From assembly GCA_963755435.1 (NCBI GenBank), contig CAVWJX010000003.1, positions 434,001-498,000 of the forward strand: a DNA stretch of 64,000 bases. Reading direction: 5' to 3'. Shown in pieces: positions 16,617 through 25,445 of the stretch. Under the pieces are notes generated by a model. The model saw only the letters and a list, made by a program, of their open reading frames with translations. It searched no databases and had not been told where the DNA came from. This stretch comes from AP-15 sp963755435. GTDB taxonomy: Bacteria > Pseudomonadota > Alphaproteobacteria > ATCC43930 > CGMCC-115725. Made by a program: the position numbers and the translations under genes. Numbering within the stretch: the first letter of the stretch is position 1; the number at the start of each line of letters is the position of its first letter.

Positions 16617-18206
16617 TTACAATGAAAATTTATAGGGCAGCTCGAGCAGCACTTTTGCAACCGGCGCGTTCTGGCCGGCGCCGATGCCGACGCTGAGATT
16701 GAGCCGCGTCGATTGCGAGATCTGATAGCCGAGGCCGAAATTGAAGGTACCGAAGGAATAGGGCGACCCCTGGATCGCCTGATGGTTTTCAAAGGCGGTA
16801 AACACGTGCTCCTGCTGATAGCTGAAGGTCAGTGCGGCACGGTCATTCAGCGCGAAACCGATACCGAACGTCACCGCGGGGTTCTCGCCGGGCTGTAGAA
16901 ACGCCGGTGTGGCCGGACCGCCTTGCGCACTTTGGATGTTGACCGTGCGGCCGAAATTGTGGGTATCCTGGATGTTAGCGAACAGAACGCCGGGCGCGGT
17001 CGGCATCAGAACCGTCAGGCTCGGCTCGACCGCATAGAACCCGGTACCGGTTGCCAGCCGCTTCGGCTGCCCTTCGAGAAACTCGCCGTTTGGGTCGTTG
17101 ACCGTAATGATCGGCACCTGGAACGGGCTAATTCCAGTGGCGGTTTTCATCAGCATGTTGCCGATAAAGACTGGCCAGCCGTTCTCGCCCGTATTGAACT
17201 GGTAGCTGGACCCAAACTGGAGGTCGCCGATCCCGGTGCCGGTGGCGTTGAGGGTCAAGAGTTCGGCGCTGGTGCCGACCGGGATCAGGCTGGTGGTGCT
17301 GCCGCTGTTGTAGACGAATGGCACCTTGACGTTGAGCTCGAGCCGGTCGGTAATCCCATAGCGACCGGTTACCGCGGCAGTGGTGATGTTCTGCTCGACC
17401 CGGTTGGCAAAGATGTTGCCGAAAGTGATGCCGGGAATGATCTGGAAGCCATTGACCCCGAGTTGGTTCTGCGACCAGTAATCATATTCGATCGACGGGT
17501 CGACGATGAATTGTCCCTTTGGGGTCAACACGCCGCCCGAATTCGACAGGGCGGGCGCGGTCTCGACGACTTGCCGTGCCTGCTGCTGTGCTGCCGACGG
17601 GCCGGCGATCGGCGCCGATTCGCCGCCGCCACCACCACCGCCGGGCGAGGCCGGTGCCGACCCAGCGCCGCCGGAAGGTGCGGCGCTCGGGGCGGAATTC
17701 GTCGGTGCGGCGGTCGAGGGGCCTGGACTCTGCGCGACCTCGATGCCGGACGAGGGCGGCGCCGGGCCGGTTTCGGCCACCCCGCCCGGGGCGGGGTTGA
17801 TGGTCCCGAGCCCGGTCGCTCGCAAGGTGCGCAGCTGTTTGTCGAGCAGCTTATTTTTGAGGTCGAGCTGCTTGCTCTTGCGGTCGAGTTCGACCACCTG
17901 GCGGTGGAGCGTGTCCTCCTGCTTTTTCAGCGCGGCCAATTCCTTTTGAATGGTCGCGCGCAGCTGATTGAGATCATCCGCGGAGCCGTCGGCCACCGCG
18001 ACGCGCGATTGCGACACCAGGAACGCGCCGCCGAACAGCACCGCCGGCGCCATCGCCCAAAGCCGCCTGATCGCGCCGGTCCGGCTCTGCTCGAAGCCGA
18101 TCCTCGCTCTGTCCGCGCCGCAACACCGCGGCCGCAAAGCGCCAACAGCGGCTCGTTCAAAACCTATGTTCAAACCTAACGCCGGCCGAGATTTGATCGG
18201 AAACAT
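16617..18206 (-). CDS. coiled-coil outer-membrane beta-barrel protein (FapF-like)
   Basis: About 529 residues. After a hydrophobic export signal (near AMAPAVLFGGAFLVSQ) come a heptad-rich coiled coil (about residues 75-133) and a Pro/Ser/Gly/Ala linker. From about residue 235 a C-terminal barrel follows (IEYDYWSQNQLG, GRYGITDRLELNVKVPFVY, TFNFGLGYQISQSTRLNLSVG). FapF is a trimeric pore with an N-terminal coiled coil and a 12-strand barrel that exports Fap subunits; architecture and neighbourhood agree. The start is uncertain: ATG 18206 gives a long pre-sequence and ATG 18053 a signal without basic residues. It is transcribed towards the fibre operon. Confidence 0.8.
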   Translation of the reverse strand: MFPIKSRPALGLNIGFERAAVGALRPRCCGADRARIGFEQSRTGAIRRLWAMAPAVLFGGAFLVSQSRVAVADGSADDLNQLRATIQKELAALKKQEDTLHRQVVELDRKSKQLDLKNKLLDKQLRTLRATGLGTINPAPGGVAETGPAPPSSGIEVAQSPGPSTAAPTNSAPSAAPSGGAGSAPASPGGGGGGGESAPIAGPSAAQQQARQVVETAPALSNSGGVLTPKGQFIVDPSIEYDYWSQNQLGVNGFQIIPGITFGNIFANRVEQNITTAAVTGRYGITDRLELNVKVPFVYNSGSTTSLIPVGTSAELLTLNATGTGIGDLQFGSSYQFNTGENGWPVFIGNMLMKTATGISPFQVPIITVNDPNGEFLEGQPKRLATGTGFYAVEPSLTVLMPTAPGVLFANIQDTHNFGRTVNIQSAQGGPATPAFLQPGENPAVTFGIGFALNDRAALTFSYQQEHVFTAFENHQAIQGSPYSFGTFNFGLGYQISQSTRLNLSVGIGAGQNAPVAKVLLELPYKFSL

Positions 18207-18484
18207 AGCGCCTACATCTGCTGCTATGCGGGGGTGCACAAGTGCGCCCGGCACCAGCGGCCGGTGCGCGCACAATAGCGCGCTTTCGTGGGCGCTGCGA
18301 GGCTAATTCCACCGGCGCGCAATATTGCCACGTCCGACAGGCCGGCAGGTTGGCTCGCTGGCGGTGTGCCGCGCCCCTCGGTCGGGCGCGGGATTTACCC
18401 CGCCTGCCGATCTGTCGGGTATCGGTTATTGACCGTTCGTTCGCCGTTGCGGCGATGGCGATGGCGAGGACGACCTCGTTTCCG

Positions 18485-19540
18485 TCAATGCAGCCGCGGT
18501 TGCACCTTTTCGCAGATCAGCTGCAGCGAGTGCATGACCCGTTCGTGCGGCACCAACCCACCGTAATTCAGCTCGCCGAGGATGCCGGCGAGGCCCAACT
18601 GCTGCTGGAGGGTCAGCAGACGGTCGGCAACGACCTCCGGCGTGCCGATGATGGCCCGGCCTTGCAGCACTTCGTCGTAGGTGAGCGTCTGCAGCCGCTG
18701 CGCCCCCTCGATGCGGCGCGCGCTGTCGAAAACCCCGGCGCTGTGGGCCGACTCCTGGAGCCGCGCGCCCAACCAGCGGTAGGTGTTCATCAGGCTCTCT
18801 TCCGGGTCCCGGCGCGCCTGCTCCATCGTGTCGCCGACATAGACCGGGGCCCGCAGATATACCTCGCCAGTGCCGGAGTGACCGGCTGCCTTCCAGGCTT
18901 CACGATAGATCTCGAGACTGGGCAGCACCTCCTCGATCGTGCCGCGGCGCGCGCCGACAAAGATCGCATGACCTTGCCGGCCGGCCGAAATGAAGGTGTC
19001 CTCCCGGTTGGCGGCGATCCGGATCGGTGGGTGCGGCCGGTGGTACGGCTTTGGCACGATGCTTACGTTTTCGTAATTGTAGTATTTGCCGGCGAAGGAG
19101 AACTTTTCCTCGGTCCAGGCGCGTTTGACGACCTCGAGCACTTCGGCAAAGCGTTCCGGGCTCTCGCCATAGGAAATGCCGTAGGCTTCGTAGGCACGCG
19201 GGAAGCCGCTGCGGCCAACGCCAAACAGCAGCCGTCCGCGGCTGATCTGATCGACGGTCGCGGCATCTTCGGCAAGGCGCAGCGGCTGGCACAGCGGCAA
19301 CACCTGGACACCGGTACCGATCTTGATGTTGCGGGTGCGCGAGGCGATGGCGCTGGCGATGGTCATCGGCACCGCGCACACCGAACGCTCGGGCGCCATG
19401 TGGATTTCCGGCAGCCAGATCGCGTCGAGGCCCCAGCGCTCGGCGGCGTCGACCTGCTCGAACGCAGTCGTGAACGCCTCGGCCTCGCTCTGCCCCGGCC
19501 GCCGCTGAAACTCGTGGAATACGCCGAATTCGAACGCCAT
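18485..19540 (-). CDS. LLM-class flavin-dependent monooxygenase (paralogue 1)
   Basis: A 351-residue luciferase-like monooxygenase. Family landmarks are FEFGVFHEFQ, WGLDAIWLPEIH, IKIGTGVQVLPLCQPLRLAED and GRLLFGVGRSG. It is clearly paralogous to the protein at 20649-21677: both share the FHEF/YHEF start, the same VLPLCxPLRLAE strand and the ending LICEK..PRLH. GAGGGAGTAGG precedes ATG 19540. It is the distal gene of a three-gene LLM cluster transcribed away from the LysR gene; the substrate is unknown. Confidence 0.9.
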   Translation of the reverse strand: MAFEFGVFHEFQRRPGQSEAEAFTTAFEQVDAAERWGLDAIWLPEIHMAPERSVCAVPMTIASAIASRTRNIKIGTGVQVLPLCQPLRLAEDAATVDQISRGRLLFGVGRSGFPRAYEAYGISYGESPERFAEVLEVVKRAWTEEKFSFAGKYYNYENVSIVPKPYHRPHPPIRIAANREDTFISAGRQGHAIFVGARRGTIEEVLPSLEIYREAWKAAGHSGTGEVYLRAPVYVGDTMEQARRDPEESLMNTYRWLGARLQESAHSAGVFDSARRIEGAQRLQTLTYDEVLQGRAIIGTPEVVADRLLTLQQQLGLAGILGELNYGGLVPHERVMHSLQLICEKVQPRLH

Positions 19541-19577
19541 CGCACCTACTCCCTCAATGGTCGCTTGCCGCCATTCG

Positions 19578-20612
19578 TCACTTGCCGGCGAGCGCCAGCG
19601 CCGCCGGTTGGTCGGCAAAAGCCGGCATGATCTCGCGGGCGAACCGGCGAATGTTATCCCGCGAGCCGCCAAAATTAATGATCACATATTCGACGCCGCC
19701 GGCGCGTAGCCGCTCGAGCTTGCGCACGATCTCGTCGGGCGTGCCGAAGAGGGCGCTCTCGGCGCTTTCGTGCCGCGCCTCGGCTTCGTCCGCGATGAAG
19801 CGCGCCCGCTGTTCGCCATCGGGCCGCTTTGCCAGCGCATTGATCCGCATATGGCCTTGATAGCGGCGCTCCAGCGCGGCCTCCTTGTCTGCGGCATCCT
19901 TGGCGAAATGGACGGCGCGGGCAACCGCGACCTCCAGCGGGTTGAAGCGCCGACCTCTCGCCTCGACCTCGGCCCGGAATTGCCCGACCTGATCGAGCGT
20001 TTCCTCGGCGAGCGAATGCTGGCCCAGCAGCATGTTGTAGCCGCGCTCGGCGACCTGGCGCACCGAATTCGGGCTACCCGCCCCCATCCAGAACGGCGGG
20101 TGCGGCTTTTGCGCTGCCGGCGGCTCGACGACGATGTTGTCGTACTGCCAGTATTTGCCGCGATGCGAGAACGGCGTCTCCGAGACGAAGGCCTTGGTGA
20201 TCACGTCGAGCGCTTCCTCGAAGCGTGAATCAGCCTCCTCCATATCGACGCAGAAGCCGGCAAACTCGTTCCAGCGATAGCCTTTGCCGACGCCGAAATC
20301 GAGCCGCCCGCCGGAGAGCAGGTCAAGGGTTGCGGCCTGCTCGGCCAGCAAAACCGGGTTGTGCCACGGCAACACCAAGACCGCCGTCCCGAGCCGCAGA
20401 TGCCGGGTGCGGGCGCCGAGCCAGGTAAGGAGGTTGAGGCTCGCCGAAACCTGGCCGAAGCCGGTGAAATGATGCTCGACCAGAAACGTGCTGTAATAAC
20501 CAAGCGCCTCGGCCTCGACATTGTTGTCGATGAAATCGCGAAAGCCCTGGCTGCTGTCGGTGTCGGGACCGGCGCGCCGCGCCTGCGCACTGCCGAACAA
20601 ACCGAATTTCAT
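19578..20612 (-). CDS. LLM-class flavin-dependent monooxygenase, bacterial-luciferase-alpha-like
   Basis: A 344-residue luciferase-family protein starting MKFGLFGSAQARR. It has VEAEALGYYSTFLVEHHFTGFGQVSA, LGTAVLVLPWHNPVLLAEQAATLDLLSGGRLDFGVGKGYRWNEF and the C-terminal FAREIMPAF. Very similar wording occurs in the protein at 25446-26507, so the two are close paralogues about 5 kb apart on opposite strands. The gap to the downstream gene is 37 bases, consistent with an operon. Confidence 0.9.
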   Translation of the reverse strand: MKFGLFGSAQARRAGPDTDSSQGFRDFIDNNVEAEALGYYSTFLVEHHFTGFGQVSASLNLLTWLGARTRHLRLGTAVLVLPWHNPVLLAEQAATLDLLSGGRLDFGVGKGYRWNEFAGFCVDMEEADSRFEEALDVITKAFVSETPFSHRGKYWQYDNIVVEPPAAQKPHPPFWMGAGSPNSVRQVAERGYNMLLGQHSLAEETLDQVGQFRAEVEARGRRFNPLEVAVARAVHFAKDAADKEAALERRYQGHMRINALAKRPDGEQRARFIADEAEARHESAESALFGTPDEIVRKLERLRAGGVEYVIINFGGSRDNIRRFAREIMPAFADQPAALALAGK

Positions 20613-20648
20613 GAACCCACCTCCTAGACCTTTTTGCCCGCAGCCGCC

Positions 20649-21677
20649 TCAGTGCAGCCGCGGCAAGACCTTTTCGCACAAGAGCTGCAACGAGCGGGTC
20701 ATCGCCTCGGGGGCGATCAGCGCGCCAAAATTGAGCTCTGCCAAAATGCCGTCGAGCCCCAGTTCCTCGTGCAGCTGCAACAGGCGGTCGGCGACCCGCT
20801 CGGCGCTGCCGATGATGACCTTGTCGCGCTGTACTTCCTCGTAGGAAATCGTGCGGATCGTTGCCGCCTCGGCCGCGCGGCGGCGGTTGGGGGCGCCTTC
20901 GAGCCGCGTGCTCAAAGTACGATAGCCGAGCATGATGCTTTCCTCGGCCTCGTCGAACGCCTGGCGGTCGGTGTCGGCGATGTGCAGGGTGAGCCGCAGG
21001 TAGACTTCGCCTTCGCCCGCATGGCCGGCCTCCCGATAGGCCTGGCGGTAGGCGGCGAGGTCGGGCGCCAGCCCCGACAACGAGCCGCTGCGCACCGCGA
21101 CAAAGATCGGATAGCCGGCCTCGCCCAACGACGGAAACGTCTCCTCGCTGGCGGCGGCGACCCGGATCGGCGGCCCCGGCTGTTGAAACGGGCGCGGCAC
21201 CGCGCTGGCATTATCGAAGCGCCAGTATTTGCCCTCGTACGAAAACCGCTCCTGGGTCCACGCTTTTTTGACGATTTCGAGAGTTTCGAGAAACCGCTCG
21301 CGGCTTTCCGAATAGGGGACGCCATAGGCCATATAGCTGCGCGGGTTGCCGCTGCGCCCGACCCCGAACAGCAGCCGGCCGCTGCTGATCTGGTCGACCG
21401 TCGCGGTTTCCTCAGCCAGCCGCAGTGGATGGCACAATGGCAACACTTGTACCCCGGTGCCGATCTTGATGCGCTTGGTGCGAGCGGCAATGGCGCTGGC
21501 CACGGTCATCGGCGCACTCATCACCGAACGGCGCGCCTGCTGGTGGATCTCGGCCAGCCAAATGGCATCGAGGCCCCAGCGATCGGCCGCCTCGATCTGA
21601 TCGAGCGCCTCCGCGAACGCCGCTGCCTGGGTCTGATCCGGCCGGCAGTGGAATTCATGGTAGACGCCGACTTCCAT
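20649..21677 (-). CDS. LLM-class flavin-dependent monooxygenase (paralogue 2)
   Basis: A 342-residue luciferase-like monooxygenase (MEVGVYHEFHCRPDQTQ, RWGLDAIWLAEIHQQ, IKIGTGVQVLPLCHPLRLAEE, GRLLFGVGRSGNPRSYM). It is the first gene of the cluster and is divergent from the LysR gene, with a T-N11-A palindrome in the 158-base gap. Its likely inducer-dependent control by that regulator is inferred. AAAGGACAG precedes the ATG. Confidence 0.9.
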   Translation of the reverse strand: MEVGVYHEFHCRPDQTQAAAFAEALDQIEAADRWGLDAIWLAEIHQQARRSVMSAPMTVASAIAARTKRIKIGTGVQVLPLCHPLRLAEETATVDQISSGRLLFGVGRSGNPRSYMAYGVPYSESRERFLETLEIVKKAWTQERFSYEGKYWRFDNASAVPRPFQQPGPPIRVAAASEETFPSLGEAGYPIFVAVRSGSLSGLAPDLAAYRQAYREAGHAGEGEVYLRLTLHIADTDRQAFDEAEESIMLGYRTLSTRLEGAPNRRRAAEAATIRTISYEEVQRDKVIIGSAERVADRLLQLHEELGLDGILAELNFGALIAPEAMTRSLQLLCEKVLPRLH

Positions 21678-21749
21678 GGCTCGCTGTCCTTTCGTCGTGG
21701 CTGATCAGGCTAGGTTCGTTGCGGTTATCAAGCAAATACCGATTTCCGA

Positions 21750-21774
21750 TCATGCTCATGCCGGCCCAGCATGA
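21750..21774. promoter_or_regulatory. LysR-type operator (T-N11-A palindrome)
   Basis: TCATGCT at 21750-21756 and AGCATGA at 21768-21774 are a perfect 7-bp inverted repeat around exactly 11 bases, the classical LysR box. It lies between the divergent LLM cluster and LysR gene, 62 bases upstream of the LysR ATG, the right place to control both. Confidence 0.75.
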
Positions 21775-21835
21775 CAAGGCCCGCTGAAATTCCGATTGAC
21801 CATCGCCCCGGCCGGTGGGCGGAATCGCCGTCACC

Positions 21836-22816
21836 ATGGAATTGCGCAGCCTGCATTACTTTGTCCGCATCGCCGAACTCGGCAGCATCACCCGCGCCTC
21901 GGCCCATCTGCAGATCGCCCAGCCGGCCTTGACCCGGCATGTCCAGCGGCTCGAAGACGAACTCGACGCGACGTTGTTCACCCGCGCCAACCGCGGCGTG
22001 CGGCTGACCGAGGCTGGCCACAAGCTGCTCGATAGCGCCCAGCGCATCCTGCGCGATGTCGAGCGCGCCGGTGACGAGATCCGCGCCCACAAGGCGCATC
22101 CGAGCGGCAAGATCATCCTCGGCGTGACCCCGACCTCGTGCCCGATCGTGGTCCCCGAATTGTTCGCCCGGATGCGTGATCACTTTCCGATGGTCGAATT
22201 GAAGGTGGTTCACGCCGGCACCGTCCGGCTCGAGGAGTTTGTCGTCGACGGCCGGGTCGACCTCGCCTTGCTGGCCGAGATATCGCGCAGCCGGCTGATC
22301 GCCTCGACGCGCCTTGCCGAAGAGGAGATGGTGCTGGTCACGCGTCCGGGGGCGCGGCCGCGCGGCGTCGTCTCGGCCGAAGAGCTGAACCGCACCCCGC
22401 TGATCCTCGGCGATGGCTTGCGCGCCGCACTCGACGTGCTGCTCGTCGGACGCGGCATTGCCTTGCAGGTCGACACCGAACTGAACGACCACGAGACGAT
22501 ACGGCTGATGGTGCAGCAGGGGGTCGGCGCCTCGATCCTGCCGCATGCCTCGGTCTATCGCGAATGCGCCCGCGGCTTGGCTGAGGCGCACCGCATCACC
22601 GCCGCCGGGATCTTCCGGACCTTGGCCTTGGGCACAGCGGTCAGTCGCGGCCCGTCGGCGGCGCGGCAGGCGGTGGCCGAGCTTGTCACCCAAGTCCTCG
22701 CCGATATCGAGGCCGACGGCAAGCTGCGCCCGCATATCGCAGACCCTACGGCGGCCGCTCCCTCCGATCCCCTCCTCCCGACGCAGAGGGTTAGGGTGGG
22801 GGCCGGCCGAGCCTGA
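21836..22816 (+). CDS. LysR-family transcriptional regulator
   Basis: A 326-residue regulator. The N-terminal winged helix (MELRSLHYFVRIAELGSITRASAHLQIAQPALTRHVQRLE) is canonical, followed by the linker helix and a LysR-substrate domain (KIILGVTPTSCPIVVPEL, VDGRVDLALL). The last 25 residues (from about 22745) are encoded by a GC-skewed repeat of the type CTCCTCCC...GAGGGTTAGGGTGGGGG and look like a read-in extension rather than native sequence. It probably represses or activates the LLM cluster and the amidohydrolase that follows after 29 bases. Confidence 0.92.
   Translation: MELRSLHYFVRIAELGSITRASAHLQIAQPALTRHVQRLEDELDATLFTRANRGVRLTEAGHKLLDSAQRILRDVERAGDEIRAHKAHPSGKIILGVTPTSCPIVVPELFARMRDHFPMVELKVVHAGTVRLEEFVVDGRVDLALLAEISRSRLIASTRLAEEEMVLVTRPGARPRGVVSAEELNRTPLILGDGLRAALDVLLVGRGIALQVDTELNDHETIRLMVQQGVGASILPHASVYRECARGLAEAHRITAAGIFRTLALGTAVSRGPSAARQAVAELVTQVLADIEADGKLRPHIADPTAAAPSDPLLPTQRVRVGAGRA
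22757..22812. repeat. palindromic GC repeat at the 3' end of the LysR gene
   Basis: CCGATCCCCTCCTCCC is followed by CGCAGAGGGTTAGGGTGGGGG, an imperfect inverted repeat of the kind dispersed in many alphaproteobacterial genomes. It supplies the last codons and stop of the LysR gene, so the regulator has a non-native tail. Confidence 0.45.
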
Positions 22817-22845
22817 ACGCGGATAACCGAAGAGGAGGAAAACTC

Positions 22846-23678
22846 ATGCAGATCGTCGATTCGCAGATCCATCTGTGGGAAAACGCGCGGATGTCGCCGC
22901 AACATCGGCAGATCCCGACCTACAATGTCGATGATGCGCTGAAGGAGATGGCCGAGGCCGGGGTCGATGCGGCGGTCATCCATCCGCCCAGCACCTTGGG
23001 CGAGGGGCCGAACGCGCAGGCGGTCGAAGCGGTTAAAGCCCATCCGGACAAGTTCTGCATCCTCGGCAATTTCGATCTGCAGGCGCCAAACCGCGAGGAG
23101 ATCGTCAGGAACTGGCGGCAGCGGCCGGGCATGCTCGGCTTTCGTTTCACCTTCAACCAGCCGCATCAGCACAGCTGGTGGAACGACGGCTCGCTCGACT
23201 GGTTCTGGGCGGCCTGCGAGCGCGAGAAACTGCCGGTCGGACTGATCGCCGGCGGACATATGGCCGAGCTCGCCCGGATCGCCGAGCGCCATCCCGGGCT
23301 CAAGCTTCATATCGACCATCATGGCCGCGGCGGCAGCGGCGGTTGCCGGCGCAGGACGACGCGGCGTTTGCCAATCTCGGCGACATGCTGGCGCTTGGCC
23401 AAGTATCCGAACGTCGCGGTCAAATTGTCGGGCGCGCCGAGCTATTCGACCGAGCCTTACCCTTATCGCAACATCCACCAATATATCCGCCGGATCTTCG
23501 ACGCGTTCGGCCCGCAGCGCTGCGTTCTGGGGCACCGACATCACCCGCATGCCGTGCTCCTATCGCCAATGCGTGACGATGTTCACCGAGGAGCTGCCGT
23601 GGCTGCAAGGGCCGCGACAAGGAATTGGTCATGGGCGACGGAATCTGCGCCTGGCTCGGTTGGAAACGCCCGGCCTGA
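22846..23678 (+). pseudogene. amidohydrolase-2 family protein with four frameshifts
   Basis: The start MQIVDSQIHLWENAR and HIDHHGRGG are typical of TIM-barrel amidohydrolases (PF04909 group). The frame then breaks near 23343 (one base lost or two gained). Single extra G bases follow near 23397 (before GCC AAG TAT), 23524 (between TGC and TTC TGG GGC) and 23614 (before GGC CGC GAC). Correcting all four gives one continuous protein through LALAKYPNVAVKLSG, CFWGTDITRMPCSYRQ and GDGICAWLGWKRPA, ending at TGA 23678, about 277 residues. Three of four events are added G in G/C-rich context, so sequencing or assembly error is as likely as gene decay. GAGGAGGAAAACTC precedes the ATG. Confidence 0.8.
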
Positions 23679-23737
23679 GCGAGCGTAGGCAAGCATTGGT
23701 CAGATCCATTTTTTTCGATCATGGCCGCCTGCTTTTT

Positions 23738-23764
23738 CCTCTCCCCCGCCGGCCGGGGGAGAGG
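23738..23764. repeat. palindromic repeat with 10-bp arms
   Basis: CCTCTCCCCC and GGGGGAGAGG flank GCCGGCC, which is itself self-complementary, and GGCGGGGTAAGGGGG follows. It belongs to the same repeat type as the sequence at the end of the LysR gene. The remaining gap to 23992 becomes AT-rich and shows nothing else. Confidence 0.6.
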
Positions 23765-23992
23765 GCGGGGTAAGGGGGCCGGGCAAGCAAAGCCGCGGCG
23801 TTGCCTGCCTCGCCATGCCTGGGCGGCTCCACGCTCTCCCGCTCCGTTGCGTCTCCTCCTTCTGCCGACCGCCAAATTGCGCACTAGGCGAATTTGACCG
23901 CACAGGCGTACTGGGAAAAAATGACGATCCGGTTGCTTATCACAGGGTGATATTTGGGAGTTCTCAATACCTGATGATTTAGAGGCGCGAAG

Positions 23993-24199
23993 ATGGCTGT
24001 CACTTTCGGTTTCCGGCTCTTCGCGCAGAAAAGGCCGAGGCGGTTGGCCACCGCTCTATCCTTGCTTATGTGCTGTGCGGGATGCGAACGCCCAGCGCCC
24101 GCATGGGTGCAGCTTGCGTGCGCCGTCATGGTTCAGCAGCACAAATACCCTGACCAACCTTCCTGTCTCGCCGCAGCACGCCAAGATGGTGCTTATTGA
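23993..24199 (+). CDS. small putative lipoprotein
   Basis: A 68-residue reading frame with ATG after AGAGGCGCGAAG, a basic N terminus (KRPRR), a hydrophobic segment (LATALSLLMCC) and a lipobox-like AGC. The remaining 35 residues have no recognised domain. Its ribosome binding site and export-signal layout support it, but no homologue comes to mind. It starts an AT-richer patch of small genes. Confidence 0.42.
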   Translation: MAVTFGFRLFAQKRPRRLATALSLLMCCAGCERPAPAWVQLACAVMVQQHKYPDQPSCLAAARQDGAY

Positions 24200-24400
24200 C
24201 ACAAATAGAGGCGTTAAATGGTGAAACCTACCCGCAGATTTCGATGGCATTGCCTGGCAGTTGAGGGGTCTGCTAATCCTCTTAGTCTTCCCTGGCCATC
24301 GCCCAGCAACCCCGGTGGCTTCAGATCGCGATTACTGGGGGGGTGGCGGCGCGGCTCGTCTGCCTGGCGTATAGCATTCTGGACAATCGCTGCGCCACGC

Positions 24401-24420
24401 TCATATGCTTGCGCATATGA
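24401..24420. promoter_or_regulatory. perfect hairpin/operator TCATATGC-TTGC-GCATATGA
   Basis: Eight-base perfect inverted arms around a 4-base spacer end eight bases before the ATG at 24428. It could be a repressor site or an mRNA hairpin that masks the start of the small secreted protein. AT-rich arms are unusual in this GC-rich neighbourhood. Confidence 0.45.
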
Positions 24421-24427
24421 ACGGGGC

Positions 24428-24757
24428 ATGTCCATGCGAGATCCAACCGCTCTTATCTTACTTTTTCTGTTCACGTTTTCCGCGAGCGCCTTTGCAGACG
24501 GGATGTACTTGTGTCGCTCTCCGGTGATCGCTTCAAATTTATGGAACGACGTAGTGACAGCCGGACAAGCTGGCGTGCTTCTCAATAAGTTTATTCTGAA
24601 GGACATTGCTGACAAAAACGAGTGTCCGATGGTTTCGTCAGAAAGCTTCAGGCCAATCAATTTTGTCGCCGGGCAGCTCCTTTTGACGGATGGGCGGGAT
24701 CGCGGGTGGGCCAGCCCTTACTATTATATAATTTTTGTGAACCGCAAGCAGCCATAA
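24428..24757 (+). CDS. small secreted protein, unknown function
   Basis: A 109-residue protein. The signal peptide (MSMRDPTALILLFLFTFSASAFA) sets the start; the frame is open further upstream, but that part is not protein-like. The mature 85 residues hold two cysteines (YLCRSP and NECPM), probably one disulfide. Its ending GWASPYYYIIFVNRKQP is seen in many small periplasmic proteins of unknown role. It is followed after four bases by the next gene, so they are coupled. Base composition is AT-richer than the flanks. Confidence 0.6.
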   Translation: MSMRDPTALILLFLFTFSASAFADGMYLCRSPVIASNLWNDVVTAGQAGVLLNKFILKDIADKNECPMVSSESFRPINFVAGQLLLTDGRDRGWASPYYYIIFVNRKQP

Positions 24758-24761
24758 TTCT

Positions 24762-25244
24762 ATGTGGTCTTCGCTATTTACCCTCGGTCTCGGTGCAGCC
24801 GGCTGGTGGATCAGCAAGTTTTTGTTCGAACCGCTGAAAGAAATTTACGATCTGCGGCGTGACGTGCAGGAACGTCTAATTATTCACGGCGACCTCCCGA
24901 AGGACGCCCCAGAAGAGCAGCGCGGAGCGGCGGCGACAACCTTTTCCCGTCTCGGTGCAGGGTTGGTTGCTCGGGATTTGGCGGCCTATTGGTGGGTGCG
25001 ATGGTTCTGCGTGAAGGTGTTGGGGCTAGATATCTACAGCGCAGGAGACCTGCTTATCGGCATCGGTAACGATACTCGCATCTCGGGTTTCAGCGCTCCG
25101 AACCTTTCACCCACCGTGCCTCTTATTCGACAATGTCTGCACCTTCCTGCGCCAAGTATGCCGCCTATGATCCGCGCCATGCAAGAACACGCTAGGCAAC
25201 CCGGTGTCATCGAGCCGGATGAACTCATGAAACTGCTGTCATAG
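24762..25244 (+). CDS. membrane-anchored protein of unknown function
   Basis: A 160-residue protein with one N-terminal membrane segment (WSSLFTLGLGAAGWWISKFLF) and a cytoplasmic remainder. EPLKEIYDLRRDVQERLI and the later AGDLLIGIGNDT are similar to a widespread uncharacterised family of single-pass proteins with a helical (FD)LRREA-type region and a conserved LIGLSN-like motif. No function is known to me. It is coupled to the small secreted protein upstream. Confidence 0.6.
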   Translation: MWSSLFTLGLGAAGWWISKFLFEPLKEIYDLRRDVQERLIIHGDLPKDAPEEQRGAAATTFSRLGAGLVARDLAAYWWVRWFCVKVLGLDIYSAGDLLIGIGNDTRISGFSAPNLSPTVPLIRQCLHLPAPSMPPMIRAMQEHARQPGVIEPDELMKLLS

Positions 25245-25445
25245 CGCACCTTGACAATGGACGGTGACATGAAACCACTGGCTTATATTTGTCTGTTCTT
25301 CATATCCGTGCTTCTCGGAAGCCGTACCTTCCTTATTCCATGCCCGTCCCATGTTCGCTCGATATGCCGGCGATCGGCAAATGGCATTTTGAATATCGCC
25401 GACCCCGGCCTAATCTGGCCGTCGGGCAAACAGAGGGTGAGACGG

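Noticed and set aside
25251..25445. N-terminal membrane extension of the LLM protein at 25446
   Set aside because: Close paralogues start at the MQFGLFGSA position; the upstream open frame is probably fortuitous or a remnant.
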